Notes: generated from the sequence alone by a model not told the origin. Positions 50,706 to 62,050 are shown, counted from the stretch's first letter. The stretch: DNA of 64,000 bases from Coniella vitis (GCA_011317545.1 WUJK01000014.1:186001-250000); one strand, 5' to 3'. A program made the numbers and translations.

Positions 50706-52478
50706 TCAGCTCAAATCTACAGTCCACCCATTCCAGGATTCACTCGTCAATTGCGCAAACCCAGGCCCAACATCGCCATATACGTCAATGTCGATGCTAT
50801 TGACAGGTGCCACTGCGTCAGGCCATATCGACAGCTGCTCCGGAAAGTCGAGCATCGAGTCGAGATATAAGGGATAGGCCATCCTCCTTGGCGTTGTTAT
50901 ACGCCCAGGACTATGAAGTACATCTTCCCCGTCCCCATCAACATCAGTGACTTCAACCACCTCTGCAGATGGCAGGTCAGGTGGGCTAGAAACAAACTTT
51001 GGCGACTCATTTTTCTCAACCTCGGCAATTCGAGAGCACAACAGTGTCAAGAGGGTCTTGTTGCCACCGCGAGAAGAGGCGAGAAGGCGCTGTAGCTGTA
51101 TCAACATATCGACGGGTCTTGACCCAAGCCCCAGGGAGCTACGCAGTAGGTCAAGGTTGGCCGACAATGCGTCCGTCAGAGCACTCGCAATTTCGTAGAT
51201 CTTGAGCTCAATGGTCGGTCCGTGAGCCTCAAGTGCATTTTTCGAATAACGGCTAATGTTGGAGAGGAAATCGCCGACTATACGGTATGGCTGGAGAACG
51301 ACGCTGGCCGATTTCTCGCTTGTGGAAGCACGCCAGAGCACCGTCTGCATCCAGGAGCGCGTCACTAGAATGTCGGCCTTTTGCACCTCGTTGGTCTCTT
51401 GCTCCTCGTCCACCATCTCCTGCAGACGCTGCTGAAGAAAGTTGAGCCGGGCGCTTCGTTGCGCATCGCCCATATCATTCGTCTGTATCAAGTCGAATGC
51501 GCCACCCTGGTCAAACGTCCAAAAAAGTTCTACCAGCCGCTGAAACGCTGGTAGGACGTGAGCCTCGTCTTGATCCCATTCGGCCCTGTCAAGCGGAGGG
51601 AAGCTGCGCTCCCAAGTCAAGACAGTGGGAAGCTTGTGTAGCATGGCCACACCGCGTTCGGTGATGAAGAGCAGCCAGATGACATTGGCGCGCATCTGCT
51701 GCTCTTCTGCGGGCAGCAAGATGTAAGTAGACTGGCGGTGGAGGCCCATGATTTGGGCTATCGACACAGCTTCGCGCAGGAAGAGAAGCGATTTGCTACC
51801 GCCAGGACTCTGGTTCTCGTGATAAATGTGCTGGAAAAAGGCTATGCGTAGCATGTCTAGGTTCATTTCGGTGCCATCGTCACGAGCTTGCAATGAGCCC
51901 TTCGCCTGTTGGCACTCGGCCGCCATGGACGCCGCCGTTGCAGGGTCATTGTCGTCTGTTCTGCCTTCAAAGGGCAATTTGAGCTGAGCAATGATAGCAG
52001 CGCATACGGCATTGGCAAGCGCATAGGTCTCGACGTCCGCTGGGTCGCGCAACAGGCTGCTAATCAGATCGTCGACATTGAGGATGGGCCACACGGGAAA
52101 GAGCCGGCGGTTGTAAAGGCAGAGTCGTACAATAAGGGAGGAGACAGGGGTTCTTGTAGCAGCTGCGGTTCCTTCTGCCTTTGGGTCCGAGCAGCCGTCC
52201 CCGGTGCCGCCCCGAGAGCCCCGACGGTCCGAGCCCAGAGCCGGTGACGAGCCGTCTAGGGATACGCCGGGGTCAGCGGCCTGAAATGTCCGGATCTCGG
52301 CCAGCGTCTTGGCACGCAAACTGCGGGGGCCGCGTGTGGCCTGGCGTTTGTTGAAGGTGCAGTCGATGCCAATGGTTGCGCACCGCGTGCAAGGCGGGAC
52401 CTCGGAACATTTCACCTTGCGGATCTTGCAGCCATCGCAGGCGCGGCTACCGATCTTGCGGCGAGGTCCCGACGACAT
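50706..52478 (-). CDS. Zn(II)2Cys6 transcription factor
   Basis: Fungal binuclear-zinc-cluster regulator, 590 aa, no intron needed. The zinc cluster is near the N-terminus with cysteines at 14, 17, 24, 30, 33 and 40 (CDGCKIRKVKC, then CTRCATIGIDC), followed by a basic linker RGPRSLRAKTL. The middle homology region is recognisable (LYNRRLFPVWPILNVDDLIS, LREAVSIAQIMGLHRQSTYI, MRANVIWLLFITERGVAM). The general layout resembles sugar-utilisation activators of the MAL/AmyR type, but that is only similarity of style. The ATG at 52478 is used because the longer frame begins with TTG. No neighbour makes its target obvious; the permease/dioxygenase pair 1.5 kb away is a candidate. Confidence 0.93.
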   Translation of the reverse strand: MSSGPRRKIGSRACDGCKIRKVKCSEVPPCTRCATIGIDCTFNKRQATRGPRSLRAKTLAEIRTFQAADPGVSLDGSSPALGSDRRGSRGGTGDGCSDPKAEGTAAATRTPVSSLIVRLCLYNRRLFPVWPILNVDDLISSLLRDPADVETYALANAVCAAIIAQLKLPFEGRTDDNDPATAASMAAECQQAKGSLQARDDGTEMNLDMLRIAFFQHIYHENQSPGGSKSLLFLREAVSIAQIMGLHRQSTYILLPAEEQQMRANVIWLLFITERGVAMLHKLPTVLTWERSFPPLDRAEWDQDEAHVLPAFQRLVELFWTFDQGGAFDLIQTNDMGDAQRSARLNFLQQRLQEMVDEEQETNEVQKADILVTRSWMQTVLWRASTSEKSASVVLQPYRIVGDFLSNISRYSKNALEAHGPTIELKIYEIASALTDALSANLDLLRSSLGLGSRPVDMLIQLQRLLASSRGGNKTLLTLLCSRIAEVEKNESPKFVSSPPDLPSAEVVEVTDVDGDGEDVLHSPGRITTPRRMAYPLYLDSMLDFPEQLSIWPDAVAPVNSIDIDVYGDVGPGFAQLTSESWNGWTVDLS

Positions 52479-53983
52479 TTCTGCAAGGCTGACGAGCTTG
52501 AGCGAGAGTGCGGATGGATCTGGGCGGGCACGGCTTTGGGGAATTGTTGGGTTACAGCACGCTTTGCTCAAGCCGTTTCCCTGTCGGCTGTCTGTCTGCT
52601 CAGTTCACAAGTGTCTCCTTGTCGCAAGTCGTTGATTGGGTTCGAAGATGCAAATTGAGAGTGAGTGGTTCAGGGCTCTACAAGGTCACCGCGTACAAGC
52701 ATCGGTTCGATTCAACCGTGAAGCCATCAGGATGCGGCGCGAGTGAAGCGAACCTCGAGGGAAAGCTGATACAATGGGTGCCCACGGCGCAACCTGCTCT
52801 GCGGGGAGGGAGGGGGCCGGGGGGCTCCCTATTCTCTGGATCCAGATGTGAAGGCCGGTGTAAAGAGGCACAGTACATGGTATCTGGCAAGGGCCCATGT
52901 TTCCACTGACCGCAGGAACCTAGCCAGATACTACTCGGAGGCATTTTTTAGTACTGGAATGCAAAGAAAGGCACTGGACTTCCGGAATCAGCACATCTGC
53001 GTAGTACTATGGTCCTGGGAAAATGTCAATCCCCAGTCGACGAATCAAGGCCCCGATTTCCAGACGGACACTGTATACACCATACATCCAGGACCCATGC
53101 CAGACCCTCTCTTACCCCAGATCAGCAGCCAGTATTGGTGGGCCCAAGTCTGACGCCTTCGGTATCCATAATAGTATCATGCATTAGTCGAAAGGCTAGT
53201 CGTCGGCCACAACTTGCGATGCAGGAGGCTGAGGTGATCCTGGTGATATTCGAGATTTTGACTGCTCATAGTTTTCCCCGGTGCCGTCCTCGCTCAACTT
53301 GTCGGCGCTGTCCTCGCCCTGACCGTCGAGTGTGCACATCTTTGAAGGGTGGGGTTGGTGATGATGAGGAAGAAGAAATGCATTAGGCAAAGCAGGCACC
53401 GGGCGATCTAAGAAAATCTCCAAATAGGCAGCGCGCCCTAGTCCTACCCCCAAATAGTAGCTTGCCACGTCGTGCCTTCCCAGGCAGTCGGCACCGCGAT
53501 GAAGCCACAGTTTCGTAACGTAATCTGACTAGCGCCACCGCACTGTGGCGCTTATTCCAACTCGTGATCCAACGTATGCCAATTGCGTCTCCTGCGTAGC
53601 GGACTCAAGTTTTGCTTCACAACCTATGTCAGTATATGTCCTGTAGCCTGTATAGCAGGATTGTGTACTGCGTATGTGCGGTTGGGTAGTCAGTCAGTGT
53701 ACAATCTTCGCCAAACGTCGGCTCGTCCCAATGGCGTACAGTCCACAGCGAAGACATACGCCATATACGCGTTTCCGAGTGTACCAAAGGAAGCATCAAA
53801 AAAAAAAAAGCGAATGGCGTTCTGGAGCACTTGAATAAACTGCTTCAAGATAAGTCTTTCTGAGATACTAGTATGCCACACAGCGCTGCTATGTGCTTTG
53901 TCTCTGGGTATCAACAACCGCACACACCACCCCTCAATATTAAAGATTACCGACTCCCGTCCTCCAGCATTATACCAAGTAAA
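52479..53983. other. Intergenic, 1.5 kb
   Basis: A minus-strand frame at 53196-53468 encodes an acidic, coding-like 90-codon stretch but begins with GTG and has no clear partner exon. No gene is called. Confidence 0.45.
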
Positions 53984-55874
53984 TCAATACACAAAACGGA
54001 AGTCCAGTCGCTTGTTTCCATCTTTTTCGCGTTGCTCAGTGTCATTTTGGTACGCCTGTCTCTCCTCTGCGCTCATGGCGGACCACTTGCGTTCCTTCTT
54101 CTTGTTGAGGTAGACCAAGACTTGCCGCTGTGCAACCAGAACCACAAGTGTAGCGACGCAGAATGCCAAACATACCGAGTTCCCTACATGATAATAAGGG
54201 GAGTCCCAAGAGCGGTAGATTTGGCCACCGACCAGTGACCCAATTTGGACTATGACATTGTACGTGGCCGCCGTGATGGCTCTTTTCTTCACATCGAATG
54301 TATTCTCGCTAATCCACGCCGATACAATTGGATGAAAATAGGGATAACCACTATATCGCCGTAAGCCAGTTAGTTTCATATATATACCAAAGAAATGGGG
54401 GTGGTGAGAAATGGGGATGGTGAAGTTTGCGGGTGGCTCGAGCAACAGTGCAGCACATACCTCACCAACGTTGTTAGCGCAAAACGAGGATAATTACGGC
54501 CGCCGTCAGGAAGGGCAATCAGAGCAATAAGCAAAGGCATGATCCAGAATTCCCCAAAGAAAGCATGGAACGTGCGCTCGTTGAAGTAATCGCTGCTCTT
54601 GGCCAGCACCAACATGGTGATGATTTGGAGGACAGCAGCTGGAATTGTCAACATGTTGGAGTCAAAAGTTGAAAAGCCGAGTCTCTTCAGTGTCAGAGTC
54701 ATGTAACTGGAAACTGGCGTGGCGGGTATGTACGCAAGGAGGCCGACGAGATAGAGGCCAAACATGGATGGATCTTTCCACGTCTCTTTGATATCCTTCC
54801 ACGTTGCTGGTTCTTGTATAGCGGTCAAGCCCTTGGCGGGATCATCGCGTAAAATCCGCTGTTGAGTGCGCCGTCAGTATTAGTCTGGCAAACATACGGG
54901 GTCGACTTGCCGCTGTATACTTACATTGACCATGATGACCTCCTCCCGTTCCGTGTACCACCGAGTGGCAGTGGGCGAGGCTGGCAAATAAAAGAGTGAC
55001 TGTCAAGCAAAATTAGTCAGAAACATTATCCTTACGGGAGCGTTGTTCCAGTCATGCGTTGGAAATACTCACTGCCAGGCCAATGACAAAGGTCAGCAGG
55101 CCCTCAATCAAAAAGAGCCAAAACCAGCCGGGCTTGCCCTGTACGCCTCGCATTTCCAGAATGCCAGCAGCCAGAAGGGCAGAGATGATTCTTGCCACAT
55201 CTGAGTCCTCGGGTTAGCAACACGCACCAAGTGTGCCGAATACAGAAAATCAAGTACTGACTCAGGGTAGACCAGAACGTAGCCAGGCGTGTCGACAGTT
55301 CCTTGGATGTGTAAAAGTATGTCGCAAACAGGATCGTGCCCGGAATGAAGCCGCCTTCAAACAGACCAATGAAAGCACGAGTCAAATAAAAGCCTGTTCT
55401 GTTTGTCATGAAAGATTGGGCCCATGAAACCATCGACCAGCAAATCATCATGGTCGGCAAAATGTAACGAAATCCGTAGCGCTTGGTAAGCATCTGCACC
55501 GGGAACTCAGCAGACATAAAGGCCAGAAGCTGGATCGTGTTCCCATTGTTGTAGTCGTCCGTGGTGAGACCCAGATCGGCCAATATATTGTCGGCTGTTG
55601 CATTGGACAAATTGCCACGGTCGAGCTGGAGGGCAAAGAACATGAAGCAAAGCCAGCTCAGGAGGTAAAAGTCGGTCTTGCGCACAACTTTGCGTTCCTC
55701 GGCCTCAGTCCACGTCGCTGTGGGATCCCAGCGGTGCAGTCCTTCGTAGGACTCGTGAGGAGGGGTAGCCTGGGCCAGAGCATCGCGGCCAACTGGCACA
55801 TCAGAGATCTGAGTGACCGAGCCGCCGAGGCTGGGCGTCTTCTTGGGGTACGACTCGACGTCGATGTTGCCCAT
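53984..55874 (-). CDS. MFS permease, allantoate permease (Dal5) family
   Basis: Plasma-membrane anion:proton symporter of the fungal ACS/Dal5-like family. Five exons, 55874-55262, 55200-55073, 54999-54925, 54858-54461 and 54350-53984, close in frame to 526 aa. The N-terminal cytosolic tail ends at WTEAEERKVVRKTDFYLLSW. The first loop has LQLDRGNLSNA, a signature of this family, followed by ADLGLTTDDYNNGNTIQLLA, FPVQMLTKRYG and RAFIGLFEGGFIPGTI. Further helices include FWLFLIEGLLTFVIGLA and the late motif SGYPYFHPIVSAWISEN. The C-terminus is charged. Members carry allantoate, vitamins, tricarboxylates or sulfonates. It is divergent from a TauD-type dioxygenase, suggesting import of that enzyme's substrate. 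Confidence 0.92.
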
Positions 55875-56973
55875 CTTGAATGAGATGTCTCAGAACGATG
55901 GCATACAGCCAATAAAAAACAATTGGGTTCCGGTCTCGACTGGGTGACTGTCGCTGGAGATGAGGGCCACGCGAGGGAGTGCGCCTCTATATACTTGTCG
56001 AAGTGGTGGCGACATTTATTGGCGTTGGGGTATGTCAACAGCTCAACCGAGGGACGTCAGGCCACACTACGCCTACGACAAGACGGCAGCGTCGACATTG
56101 ACCAGGGAGAATCGCGCCTTTGGTCAGACTTTTTCCTCGTCCGGACCTAGGCGGTGTTCCCTCTTCCAAAGGGCCAAAGCGAGCGGTGGCATTGGCCGAA
56201 GGCTTCGCAGTTGAGGCTCTTATCAAGGGCCATCAAGATCAGGATGTACATAGTAGTACCAGGGACCAGGTGGACGTCTGAAAAGAGATAGTTCGTATGG
56301 AGCAACGGACAGGGCCATCGCTTGTACGCAAATGAGTCCATATTAGCAGCCATACCGTACCAGCCCCAATGGAGCAAGTCACTCGCGCTTCTGTACCTAT
56401 ATTTTGACAGCTTCAATCGCCATGGCCAGACCCAGAAAAGACAGGCTGGAGGGCACTAGGTGGCTACTATGTAGCGCAATGTCGGCGCACTGTCTGGTTT
56501 TGCGGGGTTCGGCCGAGTGTCCTCACTGCAACTCAGGATGGCGTCAGTTTTGCATTCCGATATTTTCTCCGCTGGGCGCTCTCGGAACGTCCACAGCAAG
56601 CAGAGGATCACCTATTGGAGATGTCACGGCATCTCCCGAATTGGCCCAATGGGGTATAGCGTTGTTCGCAATAAACTCATGGCTACGTACTACTATTGTA
56701 TGCATTGCTTGGTCTTGTGCCAGCATCTTTGTACACGCCCTCCACCGGGATTCGAGGTGATACAGCGCTTGAAAAGTCGGCTGACTGGCTTCAATTACAT
56801 AGTATTTCTGAGACTCTTATATCTGGTGACCGGGCCCCATCGCACTTCGGCAGTCCTCGGGCGCTTCTCCTCAACTATATCAAGCCAGTCGTAGCTCACA
56901 TCAACTCTGCCATACTACTACGTAGTAAAGCTTGCTGTTTCTCGTTTCTCCACCACAACCTTCACTACCAAGC
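55875..56973. promoter_or_regulatory. Divergent promoter between permease and TauD-type gene
   Basis: 1.1 kb with both promoters. It contains motif copies at 56248-56255 and 56465-56472. The stretch just upstream of the ATG at 56974 is pyrimidine-rich (CTCGTTTCTCCACC), like a leader. Specific regulator sites were not identified. Confidence 0.55.
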
Positions 56974-58262
56974 ATGCCTGCCGTCGAGCTTCCAGCTGCC
57001 GAGCAACGGCTTGAGGGCCAATTCTCGGGAGGGAACACTCAGGCGCGGACTCGCCTACTCAAGCCGCTCCAATACAGTGGCAGCTTGGACCAGTTCAAGC
57101 ACCAAGACTTGACACCAGTGGTTGGTCGTGAGTTTGAAGGCTTGCAAGTCAGAGACCTCTTGAGATGGGGCGATGACATGATCCGAGATCTTGCTGTTGT
57201 GAGTAAGTCTCGGACTGGACCATAGAGTCCAAATACCATCAAAGTGAAGCCAAAGCTGAAATATCGCCAGTCTCGCAACGGGGAGTTGTCTTCCTCCGGG
57301 ATCAGGACGTCACGCCCATGGAGATGAAAGACTTGATGCTTCGGATAACGGAGTTGGCTGGCTGCGTGAGTCTCTTATGGTGCTCCTTCCTTCCAAAGCG
57401 AGGTTTCCCATGTACTAACCATTGGTGGACAGCCTGAATCATCTGGGCTTCATATTCACCCGCTTACAGAAGAGGGCAGTGAGTTGGGAGACCAGATATC
57501 CGTCATCAGCAGCGAGAAACAAAAGAAAGGCGGCGGTCTGACGCACCAGTTGTCGGATGTCAGTCGCTTTGCATCTGCGGGTTGGCACACAGACATCTCC
57601 TTTGAGCCTGTCCCATCAGACTACGCCATGCTGAAGATCCATACCCTACCGCCGACTGGTGGGGATACCCTGTGGGCGTCTGGTTACGAAATCTACGACA
57701 GACTATCTCCAGCCATGCAGACAATGCTGGAGAATCTGACCGCCACACATGATGCAAGATTCTTTCTGGAAGAGGCTGAGAGACTGGGAAACCCCTTGCG
57801 GAAGGGAATAAGAGGCAACCCACTAAACCAAGGAGATCGACTGACCGCAGTACATCCTGTCATTCGTACGAACCGTAAGTCGAACTTGATCGACCGCCTT
57901 CTGTTGGGCAGGCGATGCGAGAATTGGTTGTAATGCTGACATATAAACCTTGTATAGCTGTAACGGGCTGGAAGTCCGTTTATGTCAACAAGGGCTTTAC
58001 CAAGCGGATCAACGGCGTTACCAAGGACGAGTCTGATATGTTGCTGGGTTATCTCTTTAACCTCGTCACGCAAAACCACGACGCCCAGGTCCGGTTCAAG
58101 TGGAGGGCAAATGATCTTGCCATCTGGGACAATCGGAGCATGTGGCATTGCGCTACTTATGACTACGTGGAAGCACGCAGTGGAGACAGAGTTTGTTCCC
58201 TGGGTGAAGCGCCATATTTGGATTCGGCCTCCAAAGGGAGAAGGGAAGATCTGGGGCTCTGA
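56974..58262 (+). CDS. TauD/TfdA-type 2-oxoglutarate dioxygenase
   Basis: Fe(II)/2-oxoglutarate dioxygenase of the taurine/alkylsulfonate type, which releases sulfite from organosulfonates. Four exons, 56974-57202, 57271-57365, 57433-57874 and 57958-58262, close in frame to 356 aa. The iron triad is His160 and Asp162 in SAGWHTDISFEP and His319 in NRSMWHCATYDY; Arg333 in GDRV is the likely 2-oxoglutarate anchor. Other landmarks are RGVVFLRDQDVT, PPTGGDTLWASGYEIYD, HPVIRTNPVTGWKSVYVN and the family-typical end RREDLGL. No signal peptide is seen, so it is cytosolic by inference. It is transcribed away from the Dal5-family permease. The exact sulfonate, or a non-sulfonate substrate, cannot be read from sequence. 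Confidence 0.94.
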
Positions 58263-58887
58263 TAGCATGTACCATTTTCCAATCAAATCAAGGACTTTAA
58301 GACATAGGCCGTTACTAACTGAGCAATGCGCAAAGGAGATGAGTGGCAACTCAGAGGATTCGTGCCGAGGGAGACTTCTGCGATTTCCAGTTCACGGTAC
58401 GCCTATGCAATGAACAAAAGAATGCCATGAAAGCCGAAAGCAAGCTCATTAGAGGTATGCCAATGTTAGCCTGCCATTGGCCCTTAAGTCGATAAAGGGA
58501 AGGGGGAAATGCTGTGAAGACTGATATAGTATGCTCTATCCTATTGGACAGCTGTCTCCGACAGGGGGTTGCTGTCAGCAACCCCAACCCTTGTTGCCAT
58601 CCATGTCCTGTCGAAGCACCCGTTGCCCAGGCGTTTTTATTTACATAGCACACCAACTCACGTGTTAACGCGACGCCACACTCAAGGAACCCCCACTTTC
58701 ACGTCACGTCGATCAGAAGATCAAGACATTCGACGACAACGCGTGGAAGCCTGCTCCATCTAGGGGCAGGCCACTTCGGATTAATGCTACCCCGTTTCTC
58801 GACCTGCTGGGCAACCGATCGTGAAGCCAGCGGCACGCATCAACCACGTATCGAGAGGGGAACGACTGTTGACGATAGGCCGACAAG
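58263..58887. other. Intergenic between two plus-strand genes
   Basis: 3' flank of the dioxygenase and promoter of the 58888 gene. Nothing specific was recognised. Confidence 0.5.
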
Positions 58888-60453
58888 ATGTCCCCCAGAC
58901 AAAGGACGTTCGAGTTGGTCCCCGACGCGCCAGCGGGCTTCAATGCGCCTCGTGGATTGGCTCAATCTGTCTCTGCTCAGAGCAAACCCCCCATGACCAC
59001 AAAGCAAGCCCAGAAACTTCACAGGAAAGCAGGCAAGGGCCCCAAGCTCTCCAAAACCGAACAGAGGCGCATCGAGCTCATGGAACAGGATCGCATCCGC
59101 AAGGAATTTGAAAAAGAAAAGGCACAGGCCAGAGCTAAGGCTGCTCGCGACAAAAGAAAAGCAAGGGAGCAACAGGAGAGAGAAATAAGGAAGAAGAAGG
59201 GCCTGCCACTCGTCGATGTCCACCCAAGCCAAGACACATTGTCCAGATTCCTCAAGGTTGGCAAGATACGGCAGGCATCGCCGGACGTCCAGTGTACCAG
59301 CTCTCTACAGAATCAGAACGTTTTAAGGAAAGCATCCCCGAATAACATCTTGGAAGATAAGGAAAACAATGCGCCCAGGTTCTCAGTGGGCGGATCACCC
59401 AAGCGATCCGAGCTAACATCAGCAATATCGAACCCCCCCAAGGCAACAGTCGTGGATATCCTAGATATACCCTTTATGGCGACGCAAGATTTCTTTTTGT
59501 CATCTCAGGATTACCGAGAAATCACAGGTCACAGCCACAAACAACCTCCCTTCACGGCTCAAATGACAAACCTCTCGAAAAAGGCGATTCCATCGGTCAT
59601 GAATGCTTCAATACAGCCAGTGGCTCGATTCTCTACCGCCGAGGATCATGCACATAGCGATGAGCCTTTGGCCGATACACTCAGTCCTTTTGCTTTGGGA
59701 ACCAACGACAAAATAGATGGTGATATAGAGCCCACAAAACCAACTGATATAGTTGCATCTCTTGTTTCAAGCAGTACGCTGCCCATGTCTCAGCTCACAT
59801 GCCTCCCATCACATGAGAGCGACAGGTCACCGTCACAATCGAAGAATCTAGCACGTACGAGTGCACTTGTGCAAGGAGATACCCCGCGTTGGTCTCCAAG
59901 TTTGCATTCGCCTATAATGAAACCGAGAGCGTGTCGGGGTGCTGAGAAGCTTTCTGTTTCACGCGAGAACGCCGGTTCTCCAAACAAGTCGCTGCCGAAG
60001 AAGAGGATGTTTGGGTCAAGCGGGCCTGGCGCGGAGACCCTTGTTGCAATGGAGCGGAGTTACCAGCAGAACCTACGCGACCAACGAAATCGAAATGTAG
60101 AGTATGAGTTGCATGACATTCAGCTCGAGTCTCTTGGACAACATGCAGTCAAATCTGTTATGGACCAGGTGAATGTTGCCAATAGCACTCCATCAGGACA
60201 AGGTTTAGTGCAGGGCAGCGGAAACGAACCGATCTCAAACACACAAAAAGGATCAAATCAATACGTACAAGTTCGGCCGGTGGAGGCTAAAGGCTCGCTG
60301 CAATCTGCAGCGGCGGAGAAGGGGACTGTGACTGGTCATGACTTCAATTGCGGGCCGTCATCTCAAGAGACGGACTATGGCGATATCGACTTCGCAACCG
60401 AGGAAGAGATCCTTGCCCTGGTTGGATGCATTACAGGATCAGCCACTCGATGA
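58888..60453 (+). CDS. Hypothetical protein with KEN box and PIP-like motif
   Basis: Intronless, 521 aa, no catalytic domain. Residues about 38-105 are a Lys/Arg/Glu/Gln-rich, probably helical segment. This is followed by SQDTLSRFLKVG (about 114-125), which fits the loose PCNA-interacting pattern Q-x-x-(I/L)-x-x-F-(F/L), and by DKENNAPR with a KEN degron at 158-160. Further short motifs stand out in an otherwise disordered Ser/Pro-rich chain: ILDIPFMATQDFFLSSQDY (about 190-210) and, at the C-terminus, SSQETDYGDIDFATEEEILA. Together they suggest a cell-cycle- or replication-linked nuclear protein degraded by APC/C; this is inference from motifs. The family was not recognised. Confidence 0.8.
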   Translation: MSPRQRTFELVPDAPAGFNAPRGLAQSVSAQSKPPMTTKQAQKLHRKAGKGPKLSKTEQRRIELMEQDRIRKEFEKEKAQARAKAARDKRKAREQQEREIRKKKGLPLVDVHPSQDTLSRFLKVGKIRQASPDVQCTSSLQNQNVLRKASPNNILEDKENNAPRFSVGGSPKRSELTSAISNPPKATVVDILDIPFMATQDFFLSSQDYREITGHSHKQPPFTAQMTNLSKKAIPSVMNASIQPVARFSTAEDHAHSDEPLADTLSPFALGTNDKIDGDIEPTKPTDIVASLVSSSTLPMSQLTCLPSHESDRSPSQSKNLARTSALVQGDTPRWSPSLHSPIMKPRACRGAEKLSVSRENAGSPNKSLPKKRMFGSSGPGAETLVAMERSYQQNLRDQRNRNVEYELHDIQLESLGQHAVKSVMDQVNVANSTPSGQGLVQGSGNEPISNTQKGSNQYVQVRPVEAKGSLQSAAAEKGTVTGHDFNCGPSSQETDYGDIDFATEEEILALVGCITGSATR

Positions 60454-60997
60454 AAGGCACAAGTGTTGTGCGGTGTTCTCTAGAACTTGGCATAGCTTTC
60501 TTTCGGATTCACGGAATATGGTCGGATCGCCCACTTGGTCATGATTCGCTTGGCATGGCGGTGGAGTTGCATCGAGGCTTGCATCACGCCTGTCACACGG
60601 TGCTTTGTCTTTTAATATGTGTTTAGATGGTATAAGAGGAACTGCGATCATTGAGGGTGTATATGTCATGGACAGCAGTGTAGATTGGGTTCATGTCTAT
60701 AGCGGCCGAATATACCGTCCTCTGGCGGCATATATCGCTCCGGGTCACCGAAGGCCCGACGCTGACTGGCAGAACTGCTCTCATAGCTCTGTAACTGAAG
60801 CTAGGTAGTAGCACCAAGAATTCAAATACGGACGGGGCAAGGCAACTCAAATGCTAATACGGGAGATCGAACGAGAGAAACTTCATAATATAGATAATTG
60901 TTAATGTTATGCCATGCGAGCGCCGTAATCGCCCGGTAGCTTGTAAAGTCACCCTCGGGAATGCATTCGAGCGCTACGCTTTGCAACCAAATACGGA
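60454..60997. other. Convergent intergenic region
   Basis: It separates the 3' ends of the 58888 gene and the bZIP gene. No feature was recognised. Confidence 0.5.
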
Positions 60998-61719
60998 TCA
61001 AGAATCACTGCCGCGTTGGCCGCTTTTCATTTGCATCATTTCCTTGAGCGCAGCGGTCTCTGCTTCTTGCCTTGCCAACTTGAGCCGCAAGTCGTCTCTC
61101 TCCTTGGTCATATCCTCGAGGGCATCCTCAAGCTCTTTGATACGATCGAGACGCTTTTGACGGTATTTCCTAGCCGCAATTGTATTGCGCTGGCGCTTAA
61201 GGACGACATCGAGGTCTTCTTCTCGCCTGGTGCTGGCCACCATTCGGCCAGCACCGGCACGGCTGCTGGATGCGCCGATATGCGGGCTAGCATCGGACGG
61301 CGACGAGGCGCGAGAGTGACTCGCAGCGGTGGGATTGGCGTGATCGTCTGCTTGTTGTTGTTGCTGCTGCTGCTGAGGCCGCAGCGGCGGTGGCAGCGGC
61401 TGGTGCTCAAGCGTGAGGGCTTGAAATTGTTCGGTCGGTTGTGTCTGATGGTCAAGGTTGTTGAGAGACTGGAAGTTGTCTACCGGCTGTCCAGCAGAAT
61501 CGGTAGTGACATTGCGTGGCGAGACGAGGAAGAAGTCTGGTATGGAGTCGGGCAGGGCTTCGATCAGGGCAGGATCTGCACAGCATCATCAGATTAGTCG
61601 GCAGTCTCCGCTATTTTCTGTATGGCTCTGAGGAGCCTACCAAAGTTGAAGTCAAGGTCAAGCGGCGTGGTTGTGGAAAACCCGCCGTCTGCGCCTGACC
61701 AAGTATGTGCAAACGCCAT
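60998..61719 (-). CDS. bZIP transcription factor (GCN4/CPC1-like control region)
   Basis: Two exons, 61719-61641 and 61575-60998, give 218 aa in the minimal model. The basic region has the bZIP signature LKRQRNTIAARKYRQKR (Asn157 to Arg165), followed by a leucine zipper DRIKELEDALEDMTKERDDL and LKLARQEAETAALKEMM, ending near the C-terminus. Upstream lie a Gln/Pro-rich stretch and an acidic-hydrophobic segment spanning the intron (LDLDFNFG-DPALIEALPDSI, then PDFFLVSP), plausible as activation domain. The first in-frame ATG is 61719, but the frame stays open without an ATG back to about 62155 and reads like coding DNA, so an upstream exon or non-AUG start is possible. The upstream GCN4-type site and short uORF suggest amino-acid-starvation-type control. 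Confidence 0.85.
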
Positions 61720-61969
61720 ATAGGGCAGGCTATTATAGGCGGCGGAGCCAATATCCCACTGCGGCCACTCAGGACAGAGAGAGGCGGTGTGTGTCTGGGT
61801 GAGTTGGTTGTTTGAGAAGTTGGTGTGCGGGGTATCAGCAAGGCTGAGCCCAAGGCTGAGACTGGGGTCGAGGCTGGGGGAGGAAGTGAAAGGCGAGTCC
61901 GAGGCTGAGGCCGCAGTGGAGTGGGACGGAGAGACGGAGTGTGGGTGGTGGGGCGGGATTTGGAGGTAA

Positions 61970-62050
61970 CTATTGGAGGCGGAGTCGGTGGAAGACGGCG
62001 GATGGGCCCTGACGCGCCGCGCAGCTGGATGCGGATGCTGCTGCGCCCAT
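61970..62050 (-). other. Upstream ORF, 26 codons, in the bZIP leader
   Basis: ATG at 62050 to TAG at 61970, in a different frame from the bZIP protein. If transcription begins after the TATA box at 62243-62248, this is the first ATG in the mRNA, and the next is the bZIP ATG at 61719. Leader uORFs of this kind control GCN4 and CPC1 translation; function here is inferred from position. Confidence 0.5.

Noticed and set aside
52680..52730. GGTTCGATTC, similar to a tRNA B box
   Set aside because: No matching A box, acceptor stem or anticodon arm at the right spacing.
53196..53468. 90-codon acidic minus-strand frame
   Set aside because: Begins with GTG and no partner exon could be joined; kept only as a note.
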